Source: Bog-473 sp963836605
Lineage (GTDB): Bacteria > Actinomycetota > Acidimicrobiia > Acidimicrobiales > RAAP-2
Assembly: GCA_963836605.1 (NCBI GenBank)
Contig: CAWIKB010000011.1
Location: 496,001 to 560,000, forward strand
Direction: 5' to 3'
Length of the DNA: 64,000 nt
Part shown: one piece after another, positions 8,656 to 17,412 of the stretch
How positions within the stretch are numbered: the first letter of the stretch is position 1
How the letters are laid out: each line of letters starts with the position of its first letter
The notes under the pieces: generated by a model
What the model was told of the DNA's origin: nothing
What the model saw: the letters and a program-made list of their open reading frames with translations, nothing else
Databases searched by the model: none
Program-made: the position numbers and the translations under genes

Positions 8656-9093
8656 ATGTCGTTGACCATGACCATCGACGAGCGGCAGGCCTTCCTGGCC
8701 GACGTCCACGTCGGCATCCTGAGCGTGGCGCACGCCGGCCGGGGGCCCCTCAGCGTGCCCGTCTGGTACACCTACGAACCCGGCGGCACCGTTGACATCA
8801 TCACCGGGGCGGCGACCCGCAAGGCGGAGCTGATCACCGCCGCCGGCCGGTTCAGCCTGTGCGTCCAGACCGAGGTCCCGCCGTACCGCTACGTGAGCGT
8901 GGAAGGGGCGGTGGCCCGCACCGACTCCCCGGTCGATCCGGCCGAGCGCCAAGCCTCGGCCTACCGCTACCTGGGCCGCGAGTTCGGGGACCAGTACCTC
9001 GAAGCGACCGCCGAGAGTGACGAGGCGAACGTCGTCATCCGCATGCGGCCCGAGACCTGGCTCAGTGCGGACTTCGCCAAGGAGTTCGGTTGA
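8656..9093 (+). CDS. PPOX-class split-barrel flavoprotein
   Basis: A 145-residue protein of the pyridoxamine-5'-phosphate-oxidase-like split-barrel superfamily, which binds FMN or F420. Visible are the N-terminal helix FLADVHVGILSVAHAGRGP, the strand pair VPVWYTYEPGGTVDIITGAATRK and the dimer-interface region VSVEGAVARTDSP. Such proteins reduce or oxidise small substrates or bind flavin; the cofactor and substrate cannot be deduced. The ATG at 8656 has a strong GGGAGGA six nt upstream. A longer reading from 8413 would run through the tandem repeat and is not supported. Convergent with nuoN. Confidence 0.82.
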   Translation: MSLTMTIDERQAFLADVHVGILSVAHAGRGPLSVPVWYTYEPGGTVDIITGAATRKAELITAAGRFSLCVQTEVPPYRYVSVEGAVARTDSPVDPAERQASAYRYLGREFGDQYLEATAESDEANVVIRMRPETWLSADFAKEFG

Positions 9094-9117
9094 CCCTGGG
9101 GGCCGAGGTGACCCCGC

Positions 9118-10845
9118 TCAGACGTGGGCCAGGAACAGCAGCGTGGCGTGGTTGGCGAAGTTCAGCACGGGCTCGGGCCAGATCCCGAAGACCACGGTGA
9201 CGGCCACGCACAGGCCGATGGCCACCGCGCTCAGGGCCGGGACCGGGACGACCGAGGGCGTCTCCTCCCCCGTGGCCGCCGGGGCCTCGTCAGCCAGGAG
9301 AATCTCCGCGTTCATGGTCGAGACGTTCCGCGACACCGCCTGGGGGGTGGCCCAGCCCTCGGACGCCGGCGGCACCGCCACTTCCTGCGCCGCCGCGTTG
9401 GCAACCTGCTCCACGTCGGCTGCATCGCCCTCGTCGGCTGCATCACCGCCGTCGACTTCGTCGGCTTCTTCGGCCGTCCTGGGCGCGTACATCAGGACGG
9501 CCACCCGGAGGTAGAAGAAGGCCGCGATGACGGCGGTCACCATGGCGACGGCGGCCAGCGGCACCGCCCCGGCGGACACCGCGGCGAGGACGACCTGCAA
9601 CTTGGCCCACAGCCCGGTGGTGAACGGGGCGCCGGCCTGGGCCAGGAGGAGGACGGCGAAGGCCAGGGCCAGCAGGGGTTGGCGCTGGGAGAGCCCCTTG
9701 TAGCGGGTCAGATCGTGATCGCTGTCACCGGATCGGCCCAGGACGGTCACCACGGCGAAGCTGCCGATGGTCATGAAGGTGTAGGCGAAGAGGTAGTAGA
9801 GGGACGCGCTCACCCCGCGGGCCGTGGCGGCCTCGACGCCCACCAGGATGAACCCGGCGTGATTGATGGAGGAGTAGGCCAGCATGCGCTTCACGTCGCG
9901 TTGGCGCAGGGCGAGGATCGAGCCCGCCAGCAGCGACAGCACGGCCAGGCCGTAGATGATGGGCCGCCAGTCGGTGGAGATCAGCCCGAACGACGAGAAG
10001 AGGACCCGCAGCAGGGCGGCGAAGGCTCCCACCTTGGCCACCGCGGCCATGAACCCGGTCACCGGCGAGGGGGCGCCCTCGTAGACGTCGGGCGTCCACA
10101 TGTGGAAGGGGACCGCCGCCACCTTGAAGGCGAAGCCCACCAAGAGGAGGGCCAGGCCGGCCAGGAGCAGCCCGTTGGTCAGCACGACGTTCTTGGAGAG
10201 GAAGTCGGCGATCTGGGTCAGGTTCGTCGAGCCGGTGGCGCCGTAGGTCAGGGCGACGCCGTAGATGAAGATGGCCGAGGAGAACCCGCCGAGGATGAAG
10301 TACTTGAGCGCCGCCTCGCCCGACGCCGCCCGTCGGTGGTTGAAGGCCGTCAGGACGTAGAGGGCGATGGAGAGTATCTCGAGCCCCAGGAAGACGATGA
10401 TGAGGTCGTTGGCCGACCCCATCAACATCGCTCCCGCCGCCGAGGCCAGGGCCAGCACGTGGAACTCAGCCCCGTTGATGCCCTCGCGCCGGAGATAGCC
10501 GTCGGCCACCAGCGCCGTGAGCAGCATGGCCGAGGCCACCAGCGTGTTGACCAGGACGCTGAAGCCGTCCATCACGACGGCATGGGCGATGTAGGTGTGG
10601 GCGCCGTGGTCCTGCACGTCGTACCACTGCCAGAGGGAGAGCCCGAGGGCGGTGCCCGAGATGATGACGGTCCCGACGGTGCAGATGCGCACCCGCATGG
10701 AGCGGCGCACCAACGAGGCCACGGCCAGCAGGACCACCGCCCCGCCGAGCATGACGATGGGAGGCAGGATGCTCAGGTAGCGGATGGAGGGGACGCTGAT
10801 CCGGTCGGCCGAGGAGGCGGTGCTGGCGAGCACGGTGGCGATCAT
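9118..10845 (-). CDS. nuoN: NADH-quinone oxidoreductase subunit N
   Basis: Antiporter-like proton-pumping subunit of complex I, 575 residues, last gene of the nuo operon. It shows the multi-helix Mrp/NuoN core with FKVAAVPFHMWTPDVYEGAP (pumping-channel region) and RDVKRMLAYSSINHAGF. Between the last two helices, about residues 457-530, is a long acidic, alanine-rich hydrophilic insertion (EADEVDGGDAADEGDAADVE and following) not expected in a typical NuoN; the final helix resumes at VVPVPALSAVAIGLC. The ATG at 10845 overlaps the nuoM stop. Confidence 0.95.
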   Translation of the reverse strand: MIATVLASTASSADRISVPSIRYLSILPPIVMLGGAVVLLAVASLVRRSMRVRICTVGTVIISGTALGLSLWQWYDVQDHGAHTYIAHAVVMDGFSVLVNTLVASAMLLTALVADGYLRREGINGAEFHVLALASAAGAMLMGSANDLIIVFLGLEILSIALYVLTAFNHRRAASGEAALKYFILGGFSSAIFIYGVALTYGATGSTNLTQIADFLSKNVVLTNGLLLAGLALLLVGFAFKVAAVPFHMWTPDVYEGAPSPVTGFMAAVAKVGAFAALLRVLFSSFGLISTDWRPIIYGLAVLSLLAGSILALRQRDVKRMLAYSSINHAGFILVGVEAATARGVSASLYYLFAYTFMTIGSFAVVTVLGRSGDSDHDLTRYKGLSQRQPLLALAFAVLLLAQAGAPFTTGLWAKLQVVLAAVSAGAVPLAAVAMVTAVIAAFFYLRVAVLMYAPRTAEEADEVDGGDAADEGDAADVEQVANAAAQEVAVPPASEGWATPQAVSRNVSTMNAEILLADEAPAATGEETPSVVPVPALSAVAIGLCVAVTVVFGIWPEPVLNFANHATLLFLAHV

Positions 10846-12380
10846 GGCTGGCCCTTGGGGACGGGGGTGGCGACCGGCTGGGTATGGGTGGCCTGCTGGA
10901 CGTGGGCCACCAGCTGCTGCACCGAGGGGTTGATGCGGTCGAGCACCGGCTTGGGGTAGACGCCCAGGAAGACGATGAGGATGATCAGCGGCGCCATGAC
11001 CAGGCGCTCGAGCCAGGTCAGGTCCCTCGTTTTCTCGTCCTGGGGCTTGGGCACGCCGTGGAAGACCTGCTGGTAGGCCCACAGGAGGTAGATGGCGGAC
11101 ACGATCACGCCGAGAAGCGCCACCACAGCCCACCAGCGGTGGACCAGGAAGGTCCCCAACAGCACGAGGAACTCACTGACGAACCCGTTGAGGCCGGGCA
11201 CGCCGATGGAGGCCATCATGACGACGGTGAAGACGGCGGCCATGACCGGGGCCACCTTCTGCAAGCCGCGCAACTCGCTGACCTGCCAGGTGCCTCGGCG
11301 CTGGTAGATGAAGCCGATGAGCAGGAACAGGCCGGCCACGATCAGGCCGTGGTTGAGCATGAGCAGGACGCCACCGGACAGGCCTTGCTGGTTCAGGGCG
11401 AAGGTGCCCAGGGCGATGAAGCCGATCTGGGCCAACGACGAGTACGCCACCAGCCGCTTGAGGTCGCGCTGGGCGCAGGCGACGATTGCGCCGTAGACGA
11501 TCCCGATCACGGCCAGGGTCAGGACCAGGGGGGCGAGGGTGTGGGTGGCCTGAGGGAACAGGTTGAGATCGAAGCGGATGATCCCATAGGTCCCCAGCTT
11601 GGCCAGGACGGCGGTGAGGATGACCGAACCCCCCGCCGGGGCCTCGGTGTAGGCGTCGGGCGACCACGTGTGAAAAGGGAACAGCGGCGCCTTCACGGCG
11701 AACGCGGCGGTGAAGGCCACGAAGAGCAGGATCCCCGTCGTCGACGACAGACGGGTGTGCTCGAGGGCGGGCAGCGCGAAGGTGAGCACACCGGTCTGGG
11801 ACTGGTGGATGAAGGCCAGGGTCAGGATCCCCACGAGCAGGAAAGCCGAACCGAGGAAGGTGTAGAGGAAGAACTTGATGGCGGCGTAGGCGCGCCGGTC
11901 GTGGCCCCACCCGGCGATGATGAAATAGGCCGGCACCAGCGTGAGCTCGAAGAAGAAGAAGAAGACGATCAGGTCCAGTGAGAGGAAACTCCCCATCACC
12001 GCGGCCTCGAGCAGGAGCATCCAGGCGGCGTAGGTCCGCATGTTCGTCTTCTTGCGGGCGCCGATCAGGACGAGCGGGAACAGCAGGGCGGCCAGCATCA
12101 CGAGGAAGATGGAGATGCCGTCGACCCCCACGAACCAGCGCACCCCCAGCGAGCTGCCCGTCCAGCTGTGGTTCTCCACCAGCTGGTACCCGCCGAAGCT
12201 CACCTTCATGGCCACCAGGGTGGCGGCGGCGATGCCCAGGGTGGCCAGCGAGACGACCAGGGCGATGACGTCGCTGACCTGTTTGGAGACGCGGCCGCCC
12301 AGGCCGAGCAGGGCCAGGACGAGCGCCCCACCGGCGGGCAGGAGGATCAGTACGGTCAGGTACGGAAAGCTGCTGTTCAT
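10842..12380 (-). CDS. nuoM: NADH-quinone oxidoreductase subunit M
   Basis: Proton-pumping membrane subunit of complex I, 512 residues with about 14 predicted helices. Typical segments are WFVGVDGISIFLVML, FFELTLVPAYFIIAGWG (with the conserved Glu), APLFPFHTWSPDAYTEAPAGGS and RDLKRLVAYSSLAQIGFI. The start ATG at 12380 overlaps the nuoL stop (ATGA) and its own stop overlaps nuoN, so translation is coupled through the operon. Length and motifs are normal. Confidence 0.96.
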   Translation of the reverse strand: MNSSFPYLTVLILLPAGGALVLALLGLGGRVSKQVSDVIALVVSLATLGIAAATLVAMKVSFGGYQLVENHSWTGSSLGVRWFVGVDGISIFLVMLAALLFPLVLIGARKKTNMRTYAAWMLLLEAAVMGSFLSLDLIVFFFFFELTLVPAYFIIAGWGHDRRAYAAIKFFLYTFLGSAFLLVGILTLAFIHQSQTGVLTFALPALEHTRLSSTTGILLFVAFTAAFAVKAPLFPFHTWSPDAYTEAPAGGSVILTAVLAKLGTYGIIRFDLNLFPQATHTLAPLVLTLAVIGIVYGAIVACAQRDLKRLVAYSSLAQIGFIALGTFALNQQGLSGGVLLMLNHGLIVAGLFLLIGFIYQRRGTWQVSELRGLQKVAPVMAAVFTVVMMASIGVPGLNGFVSEFLVLLGTFLVHRWWAVVALLGVIVSAIYLLWAYQQVFHGVPKPQDEKTRDLTWLERLVMAPLIILIVFLGVYPKPVLDRINPSVQQLVAHVQQATHTQPVATPVPKGQP

Positions 12381-14293
12381 GACCACCAGATCCGGCTGAT
12401 CATGAAGACGATCAGCGCGGCCAGGCCCAGGGCGATGCCCAGGGCGTAGTTGCGCACGTAGCCGGTCTGCAACTTGCGCGCGGCCGAGCCGGTGGAGCGC
12501 ACCAGGTGCGAGGTCCCGTTGACCGCGCCGTCGATGACCCGGGCGTCGACCACCCAGGCGAAGAAGGTGGCCAGCCTCTGGCTCGGCCGGCCGATCACGG
12601 CGTCGTAGAAGTCGTCCCAGTACCAGACGTGCAGGAGGAAAGCCGGTTCGAGGGCCGGCTTGTCCACCCGGCCGCGGCGCCAGATGCTCCAGCCGATGAT
12701 GACGCCGATGACCGCGGCGACCGCATCGGTGATGGCCAGGGCCCACTCGGCGCCGGCGCGCAGGTGATCGTTGTACAGGGTGCCCGAGAACACCGGGGCC
12801 AGCCAGTGGTTGAAGCTGTCGTGGTAGGCCCAGGGGAGGTCGAGGACACCGGCCACGGCGGCGGCGACGGCCAGGACGACCAACGGCAGCAGCATCACCC
12901 AGGGCGACTCGTGCGGGGCGTGGAGCGCCGGCTCGCCGTTGGGGCCGATCTTGTCCCAGCGGGCCTCACGCCCGAAGGCCAGCGTCTCCAGCCGGGTCAT
13001 GTAGTAGGCCGTGAGGATGGCCGTGAGCAGGCCCAGGGCCCACAGCGGCTTGTAGTGGGAGTACACGTTGTCCAACACGTCACCCTTGGACCAGAAGCCC
13101 GAAAACGGGGGGATGCCGGCGATGGCCAACCAGCCCACGGTGAAGGTGACCGTCGTCCACTTCATCGCCTTGCGGATGGCCCCCATCCGCTTGAGGTCCT
13201 GCTCACCCTCGAGCCCGTGGATGACCGAACCGGCGCCCAGGAAGAGCAGGCCCTTGTAGAAGGCGTGGCAGACCATGAGGAAGATGGCCGCGATGTAGGC
13301 CCCGCTGCCGACGGCCAGGATCATGTAGCCGATCTGCGAGACGGTCGAGAAGGCCAGCACCTTCTTGATGTCCTGCTGGGCGCAGGCGATCGTCGCCGCC
13401 ACGAAGGCGGTGACCCCGCCCACGATGGCGATCACCTCGGTGCCGTTCGAGCTCAGGGCCAGCACGTGGTTCATCCGGCAGAGCAGGTAGACCCCCGCCG
13501 TCACCATGGTGGCGGCGTGGATGAGGGCCGACACCGGGGTGGGGCCCTCCATGGCATCAGGCAGCCAGTTGAACAGGGGGATCTGGGCCGACTTGCCGGT
13601 GGCGGCGAGGAAGAGCAGCAGCACGATGGCGGTGGCGGTGCCCCCGTCGATGTGGTGGGCCTGCCCGAAGATGCCCCCACCGGGACCGCCCACGTACTGC
13701 AGCGTTCCCGTCTTCTCGAAGATGAGGAAGATGGCGGCCAGGAACCCGACGTCACCGATGCGGTTGTAGATGAAGGCCTTCTTCCCCGCCGAGGCCGCCG
13801 CGTCACGGTGAAACCAGAACGACACCAGGAAGTACGAGCACACGCCCACGCCCTCCCACCCGACGAAGGTGAGGAGCAGGTTGTTGGCCAGGACCAGCAG
13901 GAGCATCGAGAACACGAAGAGGTTCAGGTAGATGAAGAACTTCGAGTAGTCCCGGTCGCTCTTCATGTACCCGATGGAGTAGAGGTGGATGAGCATGCTC
14001 ACGCCGGTGATGAACATGCACATGGTGATGGAGAGCTGGTCCACCTGGATGCCGACCGGCACCGTGAGCCCCCCGGTGTGGAACCAGGTGAAGTAGTCCT
14101 GCAGGAAGACACGATGATCCTGCGGCAGGCCCAGCACCCCGGCCAGGGTGACGCAGGCCACCACGAAGGCACCGGCCACGAAGGCGGTCCCGATCCATCC
14201 GGCCACCGGGTCGCCCACCCGGCGGCCCACGCTCAGAAGGACCACGAAGCCGGCCAGCGGCAGCAACAGCATGAGGTACGCAGCGTGGAGCAC
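12377..14293 (-). CDS. nuoL: NADH-quinone oxidoreductase subunit L
   Basis: The largest antiporter-like subunit of complex I, 638 residues, including the long C-terminal lateral helix region. Motifs: HLYSIGYMKSDRDYSKFFIY, FVGWEGVGVCSYFLVSFWF, KSAQIPLFNWLPDAMEGPTP and DIKKVLAFSTVSQIGYM. A GTG start at 14293 lies 8 nt after the nuoK stop. C-terminal helices continue to MISRIWWS. It works with NuoM and NuoN in proton translocation. Confidence 0.96.
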   Translation of the reverse strand: MLHAAYLMLLLPLAGFVVLLSVGRRVGDPVAGWIGTAFVAGAFVVACVTLAGVLGLPQDHRVFLQDYFTWFHTGGLTVPVGIQVDQLSITMCMFITGVSMLIHLYSIGYMKSDRDYSKFFIYLNLFVFSMLLLVLANNLLLTFVGWEGVGVCSYFLVSFWFHRDAAASAGKKAFIYNRIGDVGFLAAIFLIFEKTGTLQYVGGPGGGIFGQAHHIDGGTATAIVLLLFLAATGKSAQIPLFNWLPDAMEGPTPVSALIHAATMVTAGVYLLCRMNHVLALSSNGTEVIAIVGGVTAFVAATIACAQQDIKKVLAFSTVSQIGYMILAVGSGAYIAAIFLMVCHAFYKGLLFLGAGSVIHGLEGEQDLKRMGAIRKAMKWTTVTFTVGWLAIAGIPPFSGFWSKGDVLDNVYSHYKPLWALGLLTAILTAYYMTRLETLAFGREARWDKIGPNGEPALHAPHESPWVMLLPLVVLAVAAAVAGVLDLPWAYHDSFNHWLAPVFSGTLYNDHLRAGAEWALAITDAVAAVIGVIIGWSIWRRGRVDKPALEPAFLLHVWYWDDFYDAVIGRPSQRLATFFAWVVDARVIDGAVNGTSHLVRSTGSAARKLQTGYVRNYALGIALGLAALIVFMISRIWWS

Positions 14294-14301
14294 GGTTCGG
14301 G

Positions 14302-14607
14302 TCAGCCCTTCAGCGCATGCAGGTCGTCAGCCACGGTCGTCGACCGGCGCCGGAAGATGGCGACCACGATGCCCAGGCCGACCACGACCTCGGCCGCGGC
14401 CACGACCAGGACGAAGAAGACGAGGGCCTGTCCGCCGATGTCGTTGAGCATGCGGGCGAAGGTCACGAAGGTCAGATTGGCGGCATTGAGCATGAGCTCG
14501 ATGCACATGAACATGATCAGGACGTTGCGTCGCACCAGCAGCCCCACCGCCCCGATGGAGAACACGATGGCCGCCAGTCCGAGATACCACCCTCCGGCCA
14601 GGCTCAC
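14302..14607 (-). CDS. nuoK: NADH-quinone oxidoreductase subunit K
   Basis: Small three-helix membrane subunit of complex I (101 residues, usual length), homologous to MrpC. The conserved Glu in MFMCIELMLNAANL and the second acidic position in VVAAAEVVVGLGIVVA are present. The GTG start overlaps the nuoJ stop (GTGA). Confidence 0.96.
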   Translation of the reverse strand: MSLAGGWYLGLAAIVFSIGAVGLLVRRNVLIMFMCIELMLNAANLTFVTFARMLNDIGGQALVFFVLVVAAAEVVVGLGIVVAIFRRRSTTVADDLHALKG

Positions 14608-15233
14608 GAGGGGACCTCCGATTCGGTCTGCCCTTCCGGGGCGTCCTCGGGCATCGGCGGGCGCCGGGCCAGCACCACCGCGCCCACCACGGCGATGACC
14701 AGCAACGCGGCGGTGGCTTCGAAGGCGAAGAGATAGGTGGTGAACAGCTGCTTGCCCAGCTGGGCCACTTCGCCCGACGGCGACGAGGGATTGGGGGTGA
14801 TGCGCCCCTGTATGGGGCCGACCACCTGGTGGGCCCCGGTGACCCAGTGGGCGGTGACCAGCATGAGGATCACGCCGGCCAGGGTGATCCCCACCATGAC
14901 GAAGGCCAAGGGGCGCTGACCGACCAGGGGCTCCACCTCGATGTCGTCGCGCCGATCGACCCCGAGGAACATGATGACGAAGAGGAAGAGCACGACGATG
15001 GCGCCGGCGTAGACGATGATCTGGACGGCGGCCAGGAAGTCGGCCTCCTGCTCGATGAAGAGGACGGCCACCCCGAACAACGTCATCACCAGGCTCAGTG
15101 CCGCGTGCACGGGATTGCGCGAGGTGACCACGCCCAATGCGCCGACCAGGATCACCGCCGCGCTGGCGGCGAAGACCAGGATGTCGGGCACCGTCGGGCG
15201 CGTCGAAGCAAACAGGATCAGGCTGTGGGGCAT
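14604..15233 (-). CDS. nuoJ: NADH-quinone oxidoreductase subunit J
   Basis: Membrane subunit of complex I with five predicted helices, 209 residues. Visible: ALGVVTSRNPVHAALSLVM, FIEQEADFLAAVQIIVYAGA (the family's conserved helix 3) and VVLFLFVIMFLGVD. A hydrophilic C-terminal tail is rich in Pro and Glu. ATG at 15233 overlaps the nuoI stop and its own stop overlaps nuoK. Confidence 0.95.
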   Translation of the reverse strand: MPHSLILFASTRPTVPDILVFAASAAVILVGALGVVTSRNPVHAALSLVMTLFGVAVLFIEQEADFLAAVQIIVYAGAIVVLFLFVIMFLGVDRRDDIEVEPLVGQRPLAFVMVGITLAGVILMLVTAHWVTGAHQVVGPIQGRITPNPSSPSGEVAQLGKQLFTTYLFAFEATAALLVIAVVGAVVLARRPPMPEDAPEGQTESEVPS

Positions 15234-16117
15234 CAGGTGGTGCCCTCGGTCTCGGTCGTGGGCTCGGTCTCGGTCTCGGTCGCGAGCTCTGTCCCGGTCT
15301 TGGCCGCCTTGCGGCTGGCGCGCAGCTCCTTCATGCGCGAGCGCGTCGCCTCCATCTTCTTCTTGTTGCGCTCGGCCCCCGCCTTGGCCCGCCAGACCCG
15401 GCCCTGCATGCCCCGGTGGGCCAGTGGGATGTCCTCGTCGAGCAGGTGCGGTTCAAGGGTCTCGCGCAGGGCCTTGGACCCGGTGAGGTCGTCGTGGCGC
15501 CGGCCCGACTGGCCGGCCTCGGGAGCCCGCGTGCCGTACCCGAGCTCGGCGGACCACTGCACCTCGCCCTCGTAGGCCGCGCTGCCCGAAGGCGAAGTGG
15601 CGCGCATCCATCCTGAGGTCATCATGTCGTCGCCCTCGCGCCAGTCCTCCCACGGGAGCTTCTGGGGCATCCCCTCGTCGTCGACCAGCAATTCCTGCTT
15701 GGTGTAGATGGCGTCGGACCGGTTGGTGAAGGAGAACTCGAACAGTTTCGACTCGGTGATGGCCTCGGTGGGACAGGCCTCCACGCACATGTCGCAGTGG
15801 ATACAGCGCAGATAGTTGATCTCGTAGACGTAGCCGTAACGCTCCCCGGGGGAGACCGGATGATCGGGCGGGTTGTCCAGGCCCCGCACATAGATGCAGT
15901 CGGCCGGGCAGACCCCGGCGCAGAGCTCACACCCGATGCACTTCTCCATGCCATCCTCGTAGCGATTCAGGACGTGACGTCCGTGCTGGCGGGGCTGCTT
16001 GGGCTTCTTCTCGTCGGGGTAGGAGGTGGTGACCCGGGGCCGGGTCAGGTGCTGGAAGGTCAGTTTGAAGCCACCGAGGAAGCTGAACTGGTCCTTTATG
16101 TCGTCGCCCAGTCCCAC
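15233..16117 (-). CDS. nuoI: NADH-quinone oxidoreductase subunit I (2x[4Fe-4S]) with long C-terminal extension
   Basis: Ferredoxin-like subunit carrying clusters N6a and N6b. Both motifs are intact: CIGCELCAGVCP and CIHCDMCVEACP. The core ends near residue 170; a further ~120 residues form a charged, probably disordered tail ending in Thr-Glu repeats (ATETETEPTTETE), encoded by a degenerate hexamer repeat. Typical NuoI is 160-200 residues, so 294 is long. The GTG at 16117 shares one base with the nuoH stop. Confidence 0.94.
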   Translation of the reverse strand: MGLGDDIKDQFSFLGGFKLTFQHLTRPRVTTSYPDEKKPKQPRQHGRHVLNRYEDGMEKCIGCELCAGVCPADCIYVRGLDNPPDHPVSPGERYGYVYEINYLRCIHCDMCVEACPTEAITESKLFEFSFTNRSDAIYTKQELLVDDEGMPQKLPWEDWREGDDMMTSGWMRATSPSGSAAYEGEVQWSAELGYGTRAPEAGQSGRRHDDLTGSKALRETLEPHLLDEDIPLAHRGMQGRVWRAKAGAERNKKKMEATRSRMKELRASRKAAKTGTELATETETEPTTETEGTT

Positions 16118-17412
16118 TACGCCCCCTCTCCATCGGGTGTGCCCACGCCGTCGGGTGTGTCCGCGCCACCACGTCCGCCGCCCACCTCAGGCGCCGGGCC
16201 CAGGTCGGGTACCGGGGCCAGCCGGGGGGCCGGAGCCAGCCGCTGGCCGACCGGGGCGATGACCGCTTCGGTCTCGCTCCGCCCGGCCCCCAGCTGGTTG
16301 GCTCGCGTCAGCAGCACGGCCGCGGCGGCCACCACAGCCACCATGATGAGGCCGCCCCAGTGCCAGGTGACCACGGCGGCCACCAACAGCAGCCAGGCCA
16401 GGGTCATGGGGATGAGGCGCTTCCAACCCAGGTCCATGAGCTGGTCGTAGCGCAACCTCGGCAGCGCCGCCCGGAACCAGACATAGATGAAGCAGAAGGC
16501 TGCCGTCTTGAGCAGGAACCAGATGACGGGCATCCAGATCTCCGAGGTGGGGATGAAGTGGGGGATCGGGCCGTCGGGTCCGCCGAAGAACAGGGTGACC
16601 ACCACGGCCGACATGGTGATGGTGTTCATGAACTCGGCCAGGAAGAACAGGCCGAAGCGGATGGAGGAGTACTCGGTGTGGAAGCCGCCGACCAGCTCCG
16701 TGTCGGCTTCGGTCAGGTCGAAGGGGGGCCGCGTCAGCTCGGCCGTGATGGCGATCATGAAGAAGATGAAGGGCAGGAAGCCCAGGCGGATGAGGTTCCA
16801 GTCCCAGAAGCCGTGGGCCTGTGCGTCCACGATGGCCCGGGTGGAGAGCGAGTGGCTGACCAGGACCACGGTGACCACCGTCATGCCCAGCGCGGCCTCG
16901 TAGGAGATGACCTGCGCCGAGGCCCGCACCGAGCCGAGCAGGGGGTACTTGGAGCCCGACGACCAGCCGGCCAGCATCACCCCGTAGACGGCGATACCCG
17001 ACATGGCCAGCACGACCAGTATCCCGATGGGGGGATCGGCCACCTGGAGTTGGAAGGTGTGCCCGCCCACCGTGATGACGCCCCCTACCGGCACCACCGA
17101 GAAGATGAGCACGGCCGGGATCACCGAAAGGTAGGGCGCCAGCTTGAAGACGAAGGAGTCCGCGCGATCGGGCAGGAGGTCCTCCTTGAAGACCAGCTTG
17201 GTGCCGTCGGCCAGGGTCTGGAGCAGGCCCCAGGGACCGGCCCGGTTGGGGCCGATGCGGCTCTGCATGTCCGAGATCACCTTACGCTCGAACCAGATCA
17301 TCAGCGCGGTGGCCACCAGCAGGGCCACGAAGGCCACCAGCACCTTGATAACCATGATCAGGAGGACTTCCCAGTTGACCCCGTTGATCCAGAGCGGATC
17401 GAGCCCGATCAC
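16117..17412 (-). CDS. nuoH: NADH-quinone oxidoreductase subunit H
   Basis: Membrane subunit of complex I forming part of the quinone chamber. Motifs: WFERKVISDMQSRIGPNRAG, GWSSGSKYPLLGSVRASAQ and ELTRPPFDLTEADTELVGGF, all diagnostic. It has 431 residues; about 60 beyond the last helix form a Pro/Gly-rich cytoplasmic tail. The GTG at 17412 overlaps the nuoG stop. The longer ORF upstream on this strand is a frame shadow of nuoG. Confidence 0.96.
   Translation of the reverse strand: MIGLDPLWINGVNWEVLLIMVIKVLVAFVALLVATALMIWFERKVISDMQSRIGPNRAGPWGLLQTLADGTKLVFKEDLLPDRADSFVFKLAPYLSVIPAVLIFSVVPVGGVITVGGHTFQLQVADPPIGILVVLAMSGIAVYGVMLAGWSSGSKYPLLGSVRASAQVISYEAALGMTVVTVVLVSHSLSTRAIVDAQAHGFWDWNLIRLGFLPFIFFMIAITAELTRPPFDLTEADTELVGGFHTEYSSIRFGLFFLAEFMNTITMSAVVVTLFFGGPDGPIPHFIPTSEIWMPVIWFLLKTAAFCFIYVWFRAALPRLRYDQLMDLGWKRLIPMTLAWLLLVAAVVTWHWGGLIMVAVVAAAAVLLTRANQLGAGRSETEAVIAPVGQRLAPAPRLAPVPDLGPAPEVGGGRGGADTPDGVGTPDGEGA

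Noticed and set aside
12506..14698. Long plus-strand ORFs opposite nuoL and nuoG (730 and 833 residues)
   Set aside because: They mirror the nuo genes; composition is low-complexity and charged, without motifs.
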